Below, one piece after another: positions 12,601 to 24,123 of a stretch of DNA of 64,000 bases (the stretch's first letter is position 1; each line of letters starts with the position of its first letter). Under the pieces are notes generated by a model. The model was not told where the DNA came from, did no database searches, and saw only the letters and a program-made list of their open reading frames with translations. This stretch comes from Nymphaea colorata (Eukaryota; Streptophyta; Magnoliopsida; Nymphaeales; Nymphaeaceae), in NCBI RefSeq assembly GCF_008831285.2, contig NC_045142.1, forward strand, positions 24,751,876 to 24,815,875, in the 5' to 3' direction. The position numbers were made by a program, and so were the translations under genes.

Positions 12601-15600
12601 GTAAAGCTAGATAAGTAATGTACCATAGAAATCGCAAATTTAATTTTTTAACACTAAAAAGTCACAAAAGAAGAACAAGAAAATGTAAAAAAGAAAGACA
12701 GAGAAGATACAAAAAGGTGCTCTTTACTCTTTAGGAGAAGCATAACTTGCATGAAAATAACAAAATAACAAGTGCATGCAATCTACAACATGCATGTTTT
12801 CATTAAAAAGCATTAAAATTTGAAATGACCATGTAAGTTATTGTCAATAATTAAATGGTTATCAAATATATACCATTTTTTGTATATTACTTACTTTTTG
12901 GAGTCTTGAACACGACTTGACAGACATAAAAATCAAATCTTTTTTATTTTTGATGATAGACATAGGCTCTTATACGGAAAATCATGAAAGCGCTAATTGT
13001 GTTACATGAAACCGGTCCTAATTTTTTTTTTTAAATTTATTTTAAGTGTGTAAGAATGTCTTCGAAGACAAATTTAACATATTCAACCTTAATAAATTTA
13101 TGGAACTTTAATTTCCAAAGAAACTTTCTTTTTCACTGTTTTGTAATTTGAAGGTGCAACTCATATCATAATGGAACGTAAGGTACAGGGATATACTGTA
13201 AGTTAGGACGAATATACTGCAATTACACCAAAGTAGTTTCAGGGTAGTAAAAATTGATTTTCGTAGAAATAACATTAAGGTATTGCCACATGCTATTGCA
13301 ATGCTGCATTCATTAAAGTAGGTGCTTTCATGCAAAATATTCCACCTTTCTTGGATGTGACCAGAGAAGTTCCCCATCAACTTTACTGAATATACTAAAA
13401 ATTGATAATTGTTAATGCTTTTGGAACCTATTCTTTGGGTTTACATTTGGCATATTTCTAACTATTTTTTAGTATCTCACCTTTCCTCCTTCAGGTGCAT
13501 TGTGGTGCGCGCGGCAGACTGGATCCTCCTTGCAATGCAGTGGGATATGTTGATAGGAAAGTTCTAGGAATAAACCACATGTATCAGCATCCTGCCTGGA
13601 GAAGAACTAAGGTGGGCATTTTGCCATTCACATATTAGTCACAGCTTTTGCTTGTTTATTCTTTGGCCAGTTAATGATATTGACTTTGTGATTGTTTCAT
13701 TGCTGTAAGTGGCACAGGCCTGCACTAAATACTCTCCCTATGAGGGACCTATTTCAAATGATGCACCAGCATGGTGTCACGCACCATTTGAACCTGAAGG
13801 GGTTTTGAGGTCTGTACGGATGTCCTGTCTACAATTCCTTTTCAGGCTTACAATTGCTGTGGCCCATATATTGATACTGTGAAAGTTGTTTAAGAATTAT
13901 TGAATAGACAAAAGAGTGTTAAATTGTAATTTTCAAAAGTATGTCTACGGAAAAAAAAAATGGGAATCATTTCTCTGTTTTTCAATTTTTTGTATGTTTA
14001 GATAGGATTTTTAAATGGTTTTACTTCTTTGTTAGGCATGCACTATTTCACCTGTTTAAGAAAATAAAAGCATTCTTTTTGTGGTCATGGTAGCAGAAGT
14101 ATAAACAGAAGGATATAAGGGGTCTTTGTTTCGGTTTTGTTTCTTGTATTTGTCCAAACTCGCAAGTCCTTCTTAAGCTCGAGATAGCAGATATTTAAAG
14201 GGAAGGACCAAGTCTCTAATCCCTGGAAATAATTGGAGCACAGCATGGCTAGTATGTCAACTGGTTTCAACTGACATTGAGTTAGAGTTTGATTTTGGTG
14301 TTAAAAGCATGAATATTGCTAATGAATTATCATGGATGGTGACAATGCTAGTAAGCCCAGCGATGGTAGCAGGCCAAACAAATAGGTTTCCACATATAGA
14401 GCAGTAGCCACAAATATTCATCTAGTTTTGTGACAACAGATACTTATATTTTCTGGCAATTGCATCAAAACGAGGAATTTAATTTTTTCTATGTTTATTC
14501 CATGAGTCAGTTGAACTATCATCAAGAATGCTATGTCCTAGGATTGGATAATGTTTTGACAAACACCAACTTGATAAGCAAATCATTCTTGAATGAAAAC
14601 CAGGGAATTGAATGACCAATAAATAGAAGCCACAAAGGATGGATCTTGCAACCCAAATTCGTAAACCACGTCTTATCCTTTCTCAGTGTAAAGTCATCTT
14701 GTCTGTTCATCTGAAGTCATTCTTTCAGTCAGGGGCGGAGGGAGGGGGGGGGGGGGGGGGGGCGCCTAGGCCGTGGCCCCACCCTACCTAAGTTAAAAAA
14801 AAAAAAAATACATTTAAAAATTTTTAGTCGTCTAATGTATTTTTTGTATTTTGATTTAGTTTGGCCCCACCCAGATAAATTCGTTGGACCGTTTGACCCG
14901 CCCCTCAAAGAAATCCTAGCTCCACCCCTGCTTTCAGTGGCATTCAAGTGCTCCCCCCTTCCACTTTATTCATGGGATACACTCGTGACCTCATTCTGAG
15001 AGGTGAATTATTTTTCCATGCTATGAATTGTTACTTTTATTGCATAATTGTATACTATGGTGAGCTGTAGCCTTTAGTAGAGATTACAATCGTTCAACAA
15101 AAAGTCAAACTGAAATATAAGAATATTAAGCTTGAATTTAATAAGACTTTGCTACATTTATTTCTCTTGTAAGTACATTAATGCTTTAGTTACATTTCTT
15201 CCCAATGTTCTATCTTATCATTCATCTTTTTTAATCCTCAGTTCAACCTCAGCAGTACTCACCACCATTATTGGGGTGCACTTTGGGCACGTGCTTGTCC
15301 ATCTAAATGTTGGTACCTTAGACGCAGCCTGTGATTGGCATTTGGCATATAAGCCTGTAGTCAAGTTACAGCCACCTTAATGATGAGTTAAACATTTTTG
15401 ACAGGATCATTCTAAAAGGCTTACACATTGGATGTCCATGGGTTTGTTCCTTCTATTTGTAGGTTTGATTCTTCATATCACAGATGGTGAGCATTTCAGA
15501 ATTTTCAACTTTCTGATATGTTTATTTAGTCTATCATGTTTGTTTTGTTGTATAACCACAATCTTTTTCTTTGTATTTTTTCCAGAAGTTCCACTGAACA

Positions 15601-17676
15601 AGCAACTGTACAGTTTCAGCTATGTTTGTCTTACTGCGGGTGCTGCAGCATTGACATTCTCAGTTTTCTATGCATTAGTATGTAGTCATAAACTTTCTTT
15701 GTTTCAAATACTAAATCTCTTTAATCAATATAGGAAAACAGGGAAAGACATTATGGGAGTGTAATTCAGCTTTTTTTTTTTGCTGACTATGCCATAATCT
15801 GACAACTGGCAAGCAAGCTATTTGAATCCAGAGAACTAAATAAATTGGTGGTTAGACCAGACTCGGATCTGGTATTCCCAAAATGATAAAAACTCATACT
15901 AGATCCAACACTAGCAGCAATTTTCGATTAACAAAAGCACCTACATTGTCTGTATTTTCTGCATGCATAGATCTCTATGGAATAGATTTGGCTCATTTTC
16001 CTTTCTCAAACCTTACGTGTTCCATCAGAGCAACTGTAATGCGCGCTTTGGAACTGTGCGGTTTTCAACCTTTTCTTTTGGGGCCTTTGCTCTTTCATTT
16101 CAACGCATCTTATTGTCCATTTTCCATGCTTTATTTTGTTTCTTTCCTATTCTAATCACTAGAATCAAATAAGCATATTCTCTTTTTTTTTTCCAGGTGG
16201 ACATCTGGAAATTGCATCATATTTTTCTGCCATTGCAGTGGATTGGCATGAACGCAATGCTTGTTTTTGTGATGGCAGCAGAAGGCATTTTTGAAGCATT
16301 TGTTGATGGGTGGTATTATGATGATCCACATAATACTCTGGTATGCGTCTTCCATTTTCTTACAGCAGAAGTACCCCGTCTGAATAATTTCCTGAAATGT
16401 TCCAGGTTTTACCATGAGTTCATCATTTTTTTCCAAAACAAATTTAGAGAAATTCATATTTATGTCATACTCTTTTAAGTTTTTGTGAATCACCAAATAC
16501 AAGAAGGAAAGATCTTGCTAGTCTTTTTCAGAACCATGATAAAGCTTGTGTCAAGAGTGAATGTATAAATTTATCTCGTCATTGTACCATTGCACTCATA
16601 ATTGGCACACAAAATCCAGTCAACTTGATGATTAGGAAACCGACAAACTTATAGCCTATGGTACATAAACTGAAAAGCTTATTGTTAGTGAAAATAGATG
16701 ACAATGATTATAATCCACGATAAAAATTTAGGGGGCATTTGTATGACAACCCAAAACCAAGTTTTGGAGTGTTTGAATGCCATCAAAGCTGGGTTTGAGG
16801 AAAACCCAAATTTGTCCAAACTTGGTTTTGTAGAAGAGATCGAAAGTGGAGTTTCTAAAGCTCATTTAAAACCAAGTTTTCACAAAACTGGGTTAGATGA
16901 GGGTATTACCCAAATGCCCCCTTAAGGTTGTGTCTTGTATGTATTATCCTTAATATCATATTATAAAGGGAAAAGTGATGTGAGACCAAAATATTTTTGA
17001 TTTATGACGAAATTTTAAATGATATTTTCTATAGCAAAAATCAACAATGTAATTTAGACATTTATCTATGCAAATTAAAATTGCCCTCATGTTTACTTGC
17101 ATTTGTGAAAACTTGTAACTAACTTTTTTGTTATCATTAATTAAACTTATTTGTTGAGATATACAAAGAATTAAGGATAGACATCCCTCTGTCTCTCTCT
17201 CAATGAGATAGGATAAAATATTAATTTAATGTGAAGTTAGGTCATAAATGTTGATCATTTGAATAGTTACACACAAAATCTTAGTTATACTCTATCAATG
17301 AAAACTTGTATGCTTATTTTTTGAATTTTTAGATTTTCTTTTATTACAGATTCAGATTCAAGCTTTTCCTTTTTCTTAATCTTCACAGAGTTTTCACCCA
17401 AAACCAGTTAATTTTCTTTTTCTTTTTAATTGATCTGGTTTTCCTTTTATAGTGAATCTCCTGTACTGTGTAAATATGAAGACCATGTACACTGTTTATT
17501 AGCCATCTGACCAATTTGATTCATAATTCACAATGTGTCACATGTAAAATTACTTTTACAAAATCAAACTACAACCTACTTTTTTTTTTTTTTTTGAAAA
17601 CATAACTTTACATGTGTTACCTTGTGTACCATCAATCAAGTATTCACATGACTCATAATCTTTCTACATATTTTAA

Positions 17677-17707
<31 letters not shown>

Positions 17708-18150
17708 ATGTATATTATATATATATGTATGTATGTGTGTATATATGTATATATGTATGTTCGTATGTATAAAAGAAGTATCGTTGAATCCCTGTTATGT
17801 GTGTTGTCACTTACCAATTTAGCATCAAATAAGAACAAACATGCAAATTGAAGCAGCTGACTCAATTGGAAGATTCAATTGGTTTGGCCGATTCTTGATA
17901 GACTTGGAGAGTTTAGTCCCAAACCGCACTCACACTTTCAACAATGGTGACTCAATGGTAAGCACGGGATCATCATTTGAATGCTTCTCCTTTGCATTGG
18001 CAGGTTAATTGGATCAAGAAGCATGTCTTCATAAATGTGTGGCACTCCGAAAAAGCAGGCATTCTCCTCTATGTCATCTTTGGGGAGATCGTGTTTTGGG
18101 CCGTAGTATCTGGTGTCCTCCACAGACTGGGGATCTACTGGAAGCTGTAG
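9666..18150 (+). CDS. Heparan-alpha-glucosaminide N-acetyltransferase-like membrane protein, 13 exons
   Basis: Plant member of the HGSNAT/YeiB-related family of multi-pass transmembrane acyltransferases. Animal HGSNAT moves acetyl from cytosolic acetyl-CoA to lysosomal heparan sulfate; plants lack that substrate and the plant role is not settled. Exons: 9666-9791, 10823-10960, 11050-11131, 11831-11907, 11996-12111, 12214-12331, 13495-13611, 13718-13809, 15242-15308, 15405-15486, 15586-15677, 16197-16340, 18004-18150; about 465 aa, usual for plant homologs. Visible signatures: RVASLDIFRGLTVV, ILVDDAGGKWPIIGHAPWNG, LADFVMPFFLFIVGMS, RIALAYLIVAMVEI, GVHFGHVLVHL, and a C-terminal helix with WHSEKAGILLYVIFGE. 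His59 in GHAPWNG aligns with the HA(S/P)WNG histidine proposed as the active site of the human enzyme. Several introns carry MITEs. About ten membrane segments are expected from hydrophobicity by eye. Confidence 0.93.
14730..14930. mobile_element. hAT-type MITE with perfect 8-bp target duplication, intron 8
   Basis: A 201-bp element whose ends form inverted repeats (CAGGGGCGGA at the left, TCCACCCCTG at the right). It is flanked by identical 8-bp duplications CTTTCAGT (14722-14729 and 14931-14938). The CAGGG terminus and 8-bp duplication indicate hAT. Internally it has an 18-bp-plus poly-G run (about 14745-14762) and A/T runs, with no coding capacity. The exact duplication suggests a fairly recent insertion. 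Confidence 0.88.
16731..16921. mobile_element. PIF/Harbinger-type MITE in intron 12, target TTA
   Basis: 191 bp with 11-bp perfect terminal inverted repeats GGGGGCATTTG and flanking TTA on both sides (16728-16730, 16922-16924). Three-base TTA/TAA duplications and GGG-starting ends fit PIF/Harbinger (Tourist-like) elements. Internal palindromic segments around AACCAAGTTTT make it fold back further. A short open frame inside has no recognisable product. Confidence 0.8.
17676..17770. repeat. (TA)n/(TATG)n microsatellite in intron 12
   Basis: A compound AT-rich simple repeat that gives rise to spurious Tyr/Ile-rich reading frames on both strands. Confidence 0.9.
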
Positions 18151-18317
18151 CACCTCTAGAGCCCCTGTTCACAGTTTGTAATTTAAGCAGACAACAACCA
18201 GTTTCACAGATTCTGCAGAGACTTGGGTGTACCTAGTAAGATACACTTAACATCTCTTTAGCTCTCTCTCTCACACATGCATGCACATACATGCACACAC
18301 ACAAATGTGGATCAGTA

Positions 18318-18464
18318 CAGGGTTGTTTGGCAATGAGAACAGTTTGTTACTGTTCCATGAACCTGCCTAAGTGATTGAGACAAGTTCATAAAACCATCGC
18401 GTTTCATGAATTTGCCTCAATTTTTTAAGTAGATTTATGGTTGTTACTGTTGCCAAATGACCTG
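18318..18464. mobile_element. Short fold-back element (possible hAT-like MITE)
   Basis: The left end reads CAGGGTTGTTTGGCAATGAG and the right end ends GCCAAATGACCTG; their reverse complements match imperfectly over about 20 bp. A related end (GGCTGTTTGGCAATGATAA) occurs at 43425. No target duplication is obvious. Confidence 0.45.
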
Positions 18465-19683
18465 AATCCTTATTTCCAAAGCTGAAATATCCGATTCAGG
18501 GAGCGTATCTGTACGTGCATAGAGCGGCCAAGACATTGCGTATCAAGTGATCTGCTGGCCTCATGTGCCAACAGTATTAGTAGAAGCACTACACTCCCAC
18601 ACACACTCGGGCCTGGTAAATGACAAGCCAAACTGACCAAATAGCCTGTGTTCATGCAGCCTCAAAAAGCACTCGAGCTTGCCTCCTGAGCCATGACTCT
18701 GTGTTGAGATGAGCTCGAGCTTGGCTTCCGTATATGAGCCAAGAGCTCCGATTGAGCTAGGCTCATCTAAGCGAACTTAGCTTGTTTTTTTTTTTTTTTT
18801 TCACATTTGGAGAAATTTCATGTTTTTTTTTTTGTTTTCAAGAACAAATTTTAAATGTTTTCGTATTACATCATGACTTAAGTTAATATAAACACAATAT
18901 TTTGCATATACTTGTAATGTGGTTCATAGACACGCTTATACGAGTGATAGAGTATGAAGAATCTTCCGCTAGGCTCATTTTCCTAAGGAGCCGAGCAAGT
19001 TCGTTTTGTCAGCCTTCCTTATAAGTGCTGTCCGATCTCCAGCCTTCTATCTCATGTTTTTGTGATTTTATTTTTTGTTTACTTCAACTGCAAATTTGGA
19101 ATATTCCGAAATGTTGGAACAAAAAAAACTGGTTCCTTGTTGTGAGTGCATGTTATTAGATCTGGATCCACATTCAACAACCCTAGTTGTTTGGACATGT
19201 AGAATGCAAACTACGGGAATAAGGGGAAAATGAAGGCATGCTCTCTGTGTGTTAAAAAAAAAAAAAAAAACTGATTAGGCTTCCATCAACATGTGAATTG
19301 AGTCTCGGGTTGCGATAATACGGGAAATTTTTCAATTAACAGACCCGAGGATCGCTTAAATGCACATAATTTTCTTAAGAAATCTGAACTTCGAAATTTT
19401 GCACCTGGCAAGTACGATACAACCTGATCTGTTCGCACGCCGATTGAATTCTAGATGGAGTGATTTTGGTTTAGTTAAAGGACTACAGAGTGTTGCTTGC
19501 AAATTGGATATAGAACGTCGGATATATTTGGGTTCATATCGATTGGATTTCCTCTAAGGTAATCAAATGGAAGTAGTTTCGATAGATTGGAGCCAATGTC
19601 AATCAAGATATATTCAAGTTGGATTTGATTTCAGTATGATACTCTAACCTGGACCATTTAAATCTAAATCAACCCTCAACTAA

Positions 19684-20090
19684 GGGCCTGTTTGGTAGGA
19701 GGGAAAGGGAGAAAAAGGAAGGGAGGGAAAGGGAGGGAAAGGAAAGGGAAGAGAAGAGAAAGGGAAGGGAAATGAATGGAATGGAATGGAAAGGAAAGAA
19801 GTGATTAAAAAGCTTGTTTGGATACAAAAGAAAGGAAAGGAAAGGAAATGTTAATACTTTACAATAATATCCTTAATAGTCAAAATGTTTAAAAAATTAA
19901 GAACGTGAAGGAAGGGGTATTGTGGGCAATCAACACTTTGCTCCTCTCTCCTTTTCCTTTTCTTTCTAATCCGTCCGATTTGGGAGGGATTGCATTTACA
20001 CTACACAATCATTTCCCTTCCCTTTCCCTCCCCTCCCAACCAAACACACTTTGCCCCTTTCCCTCCCTTTCCCTCCAACCAAACAGACCT
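19684..20090. mobile_element. Tourist-like (PIF/Harbinger) MITE with purine/pyrimidine arms
   Basis: 407 bp bounded by TAA on both sides (19681-19683, 20091-20093). The ends GGGCCTGTTTGGT and ACCAAACAGACCT form terminal inverted repeats typical of Tourist elements. The left arm is almost pure AG (GGGAAAGG repeats) and the right arm is the complementary CT tract. A second, inner CCAACCAAACACAC near 20036-20049 suggests a nested or duplicated end. Confidence 0.8.
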
Positions 20091-20376
20091 TAAGGCTGGG
20101 CCGCTGGTACCAGGCTGGACTGTTGACGGGTACGGGATACTCAGGCCCAAGCACTGTAGCTGGTCCAAACAGGCGGGCTCAGGTGCTGCAGTCAACCTGA
20201 TGACAGTCAGGTAGATCCAACATTTTTTTTTTCATTAAAAGAAATATATACAATTTAAAAAATAAGCTGTAAAAGTTTTAACTTTTATTTTGGTACAAAT
20301 CGGCTTTTGTTGGAAAAAGGCTCGTTGGGTCCACGAAAGGCTTTCTTGGTTCATCAATAATTGGATTGGGCCATGC

Positions 20377-20758
20377 TTAGGGATGTCCACAGATTGGATT
20401 CAGATCGTCACATCAGTTTTTTTTTTTTTTTTAATATTCACATATTCGGATTTGAATTTGAATAAAGGAAAGTCATATTCGAATCTGAAATCTGATTTTA
20501 CAATTCGAATCTGATTTTTTATATTTATATCCGAATTTTGAACCAGATTTTGTCAATTTTCAAAATTTAATAGCATTCGATACAGGATATTTCTCTAAAA
20601 ATGAATCCGATTCGAATCTGAATTAGATTGGATGTCATTTATTAAATTCGAATCCGATTCGATTTCTTAATTGGATATTATTTTTTTTTCTATATCCGAT
20701 TTTTTCAGATCGGTTCAGTCGAATATTCGATTCAAATCAGATATATTGACATTCTTAA
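20377..20758. mobile_element. Fold-back repeat with TTAGGGATGTCCA-type ends, rich in ATTCGAATC motifs
   Basis: The left end TTAGGGATGTCCACAGATT pairs imperfectly with the right end (reverse complement begins TTAAGAATGTCAATATA). The inside is a degenerate array of ATTCGAATCTGAAT/ATCCGATT motifs on both strands. The ends resemble the element at 50762-51240. No target duplication was identified. Confidence 0.5.
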
Positions 20759-22807
20759 CGACGCCTCACGCAGTTGGCCCGGCTCAGTTCGATTGTTAAA
20801 TGGGTTGGGTCTTGGGTTGGACCGATTAACGAATCATTATGATGTGCAGCTCTACCTCCAATGTGACTAAATTAGGCTTGGAAGGAATCCTATAGGTTAA
20901 ACTTTTATCAAATTAAAATATAGTTTCTCGCTCTTGAACTAATGAAGCGTGGTAGCAAAGGAGAGATTGTCGCTAAATTTCTGCATGCTTGTGAAGGGCA
21001 GAATTTCGATGCTTTTGCAGTGGTGGACTATACAGGTGCTCATGGGGTACATAGATACGTGCAATTTAGTGCCACCAAATTATGCAGCAAAAAATTTGAG
21101 CTATTGTTGAAAAAAACCTTGCGTAAATAGGTACAAGCAGCCATTGTTTATGAAATGTAATTTTTTTTTTGTATTAAAAAAATCAAGGGAAAAAAAGAAA
21201 GAAAAATGAAACTATATACATAACATACCAAAATAACGATAATATGGCATGTATCCAGCTTGAATGGGACTCTATATTGAATCGTTGAGGGTTTAACTCC
21301 GATTTGAATCAGTCGATTCAGACCTCTTATCACCGGTTTAACAATATTAAGAAAAACAATTCCGTGAATGTATTATATAGTTAAACACTCACAAATAAAC
21401 TGTACTTGCAATTTTGTGTACACTGACAGATAAATTAATTGTCTTCCACACGCTAAGTAAAAACATTTGAACTTTATATAAGCTCTAAGTTAGGCAAATC
21501 CTTACCATATTATACCAAATAGATTCGCCCAAGCCTTTGTTTTTCCCATGCTAAAGTTTTGAGACCTACTTCCTAGCCAGGTGAACAACACTTTTAGTTT
21601 CACTCCTACCTCTTTTGTAACTAGAGTCGTCTCTTTGTAGAAGCAGCTCAAATCTACAGGCTTACCAGCCTTACTTCATCATTCTAAGAATTTTTATTTT
21701 CATTGTTTTCTACTGTGTCATAAGTCGGTGGGGTGCGATGTGTAAGTTGAAGGGTGCACCACTACCATCACTGACACCAACGTAGCTTAGGACCCTGAAC
21801 TAGAGAGAATGGTGTGCGTGTGTGTGGTTCGAGGTGGGAGGGTGCCAGAGTGCACCTTGTTCTGGGTGGTACGGATGAAGCTCTCACTCATCCAGAATTC
21901 AGATAAGCATGATGCGCAGGATAAGCCCACTAGGGTAACTCGTCCACTGCGCATCGAGCAAGATGTAAAAAATCGGACCTTAGAAAGAAGGAACAGAGAC
22001 TGAATTTCACCATGGTGCATGTGTTTGATGGTATCTTTGTACTTAACCGACGATATGTGTTCTATATCGGAGGGGCTGTCAAATAAGAAGCCAAAAAAGG
22101 AATTCATTTTTGTATAGATTCTAAGCTTTTCAACTATTGCCGAGCTAATTTTTTTTTCTGTACCATTATTCTTAAAGAGCCGATAAAATGGAAATATATA
22201 ACAAAATCTGGGGACAAGAGGTCCCCTAAGTACAAAAACAATTATTCTTAAAGAGAAAACCAGTTCAAACATGGGGATGCTCCTCTATTAGAAGTCGTCA
22301 GTAAAGCTTACTAAACTCGTATCTAGAAATTTGTAAACTAAACCACCTCTTCTTCTATTAAAGAAAAAGTCTGCATTTAAAGTTGTTAATAAAGGCAACA
22401 AAGCTCGATATCAAGAAATTGGAAAGCACGAAGCATTTTCCGAGATTATGGGGATCGCAACTTTGAATATGGAATTCAAAGGGATCAAATAGGAAATGAT
22501 ACTCTGAAAAATATAACAATAATGAGACCAGCATTTATCGAATGTGAAAGAGAGTTAGAAGAAATGGTTGGATCCTCTTACTTCTCGAACGGAGAGATAA
22601 AAAAATAATGGTGTGGCTACGTTGGCAGCGCCTTTTTTTTTGGTTGAGAGGGAGGGAGAGAATGAAAGATTTGAGGAAGAGGGTAGTACATTAAGATCAC
22701 AGTTGGGGCTAGAGAGAGAGAGATTTAAGAGGAAGAGAACAAAGCATAAATATCACAGCTCGAGCTCTGGAAATGGAAATTCAAAAGCTAGTTAAGGGAC
22801 TGGAAAG

Positions 22808-22810
<3 letters not shown>

Positions 22811-22841
<31 letters not shown>
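22811..22841. repeat. (GA)n microsatellite
   Basis: An uninterrupted AG run inside a longer purine-rich block (22640-22880). Confidence 0.9.
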
Positions 22842-22845
<4 letters not shown>

Positions 22846-23319
22846 TGTTCCACTCTAGAGAGAAAGGAGGCAAGTTCCACTTGACTCCTGAGAGTGAGAA
22901 ATAAAGTATGCCTAGTTGCCAAAGAGTAACAAAGATGATCTCCCAATAATGTCTTCATTTACGGGGGTCTTGAAGAAGAAATATACATGAGCTGCCCCTG
23001 AGTCTCAATATAGATAACAAGAACGACAAAGTATGCTGATTAAAAGAGATTTTTCATTTTATATAGCCTAAAACAATCACTTAGATAATGGGTTGCTAAA
23101 CTCATTGATGCTCTCAAAGTCATTTTGTTGAATAAGTTGATCATACTCTGTTTACTGCTGTACCCAACAGGAAAGTTGCGATAATTCTGGTTTCATCATT
23201 GAGAAGGACACCAATCCCATCAACTGAACCACAAATCTCATAGACATTTTGAAATTTGAACACCTCGGTTAACGATCTTTCTAGGAATTGCAGTGGATTA
23301 TTCCATTCAGACAAAGTAT

Positions 23320-23640
23320 AGAGTTGCCTTATGAAAGGAAATTGGAATGCTCAAAGGCTAAAGCAACAGACACTCCTATAGATGCCAATAGGAAACTAAG
23401 AGTGGACAAAGGATAACAAATTTAAGAAGTCGGTGTCTTTTAAAGACTAGTGGGAAACTTAAGATATCTAACAGCGACTCATCCTGAAATCACATGCACT
23501 GTCAACTGGCTTAACGAATTTATGCAAAAATCAGAAGCTTCTCACTTGGAGAAGGCCTACAGAGTCCTTAGATATCTCACAGGAAGTCTAATAAGAGGAA
23601 TTGTTGTGAAGAAAAACAACTTAGACATACTGCGAAAAAG
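23320..23640 (+). pseudogene. Decayed Ty1/copia retrotransposon fragment (end of RT, start of RNase H)
   Basis: Broken frames preserve the order of motifs found in copia polyproteins. First comes an AKATDTPIDANRKL-like segment (the usual CKPVDTPMDPN block). After stops and a frame change comes LVGNLRYLTATHPEITC (the usual LVGKLIYLTxTRPDI block), then FMQKSEASHLEKAYRVLRYL. Several stops interrupt it and no LTRs are visible nearby, so it is an old inactive relic. The longest surviving open frame is 23450-23653. Confidence 0.75.
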
Positions 23641-24049
23641 TAATTCTAGATAGATTCATAAAACATGTTTTAAGCCATGATTTTTTATGATTACTGTGTT
23701 TACCAAGGGACCCATAAAAACTAATAAAGGTTTTAGAGACTAATAGTTGTCCTCTCTGCAATACTGTCAGTCAGAAATGATTTTTGTTAGGATTAAACTG
23801 AGCCTTCTGCATAGTGTGCTGATTACTGATTCAGTCTCTGTTTCAGAGCCATTTTTCTGCTAATCATCAGGCTCTGACTTCCCCTAAAAGAGATAGTATG
23901 ACCTTGACAGGAACAGAATCAACATTTAACGAAATCCTCAAAATGCCCATCACACAAACAGCGAGCATTGTTATGCCTACTGTGTCAATAAGAGAGAAAA
24001 CAAGGCTATGATTGGCAACCTGATAACTGAAGCGCTTCCGGGGTCCGGT

Positions 24050-24058
24050 TATATTTAA
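24050..24058 (+). promoter_or_regulatory. TATA-like box upstream of the capping-protein gene
   Basis: TATATTTAA lies about 65-75 bp before the ATG at 24124, with a GA-rich leader between. Position and sequence fit a plant core promoter; no transcript start was available. Confidence 0.5.
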
Positions 24059-24123
24059 GGCACCGAAAAAGTAACCACCCTTCAGAACGAGCGCGCGAGC
24101 GAGAGAGAGGGAGGGAGAGAGAG

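Larger units (their letters stand above)
18151..24049. other. TE-rich intergenic spacer between the HGSNAT-like and capping-protein genes
   Basis: No intact gene recognised across nearly 6 kb. It holds fold-back elements (18318-18464, 20377-20758), a Tourist-like MITE (19684-20090), CTCGAGC-rich repetitive sequence at about 18670-18800 and 18960-19010, a (GA)n tract (22811-22841), and a decayed Ty1/copia fragment (about 23320-23640). Open frames such as 20942-21130 and 21787-22272 match no family I know. Confidence 0.6.

Noticed and set aside
17612-17865. Tyr/Ile-rich frames on both strands
   Set aside because: Translations of the TA/TATG microsatellite.
21787-22272. 161-aa minus-strand frame
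   Set aside because: No family motif, no splice context, and located in TE-rich spacer; chance frame is most likely.
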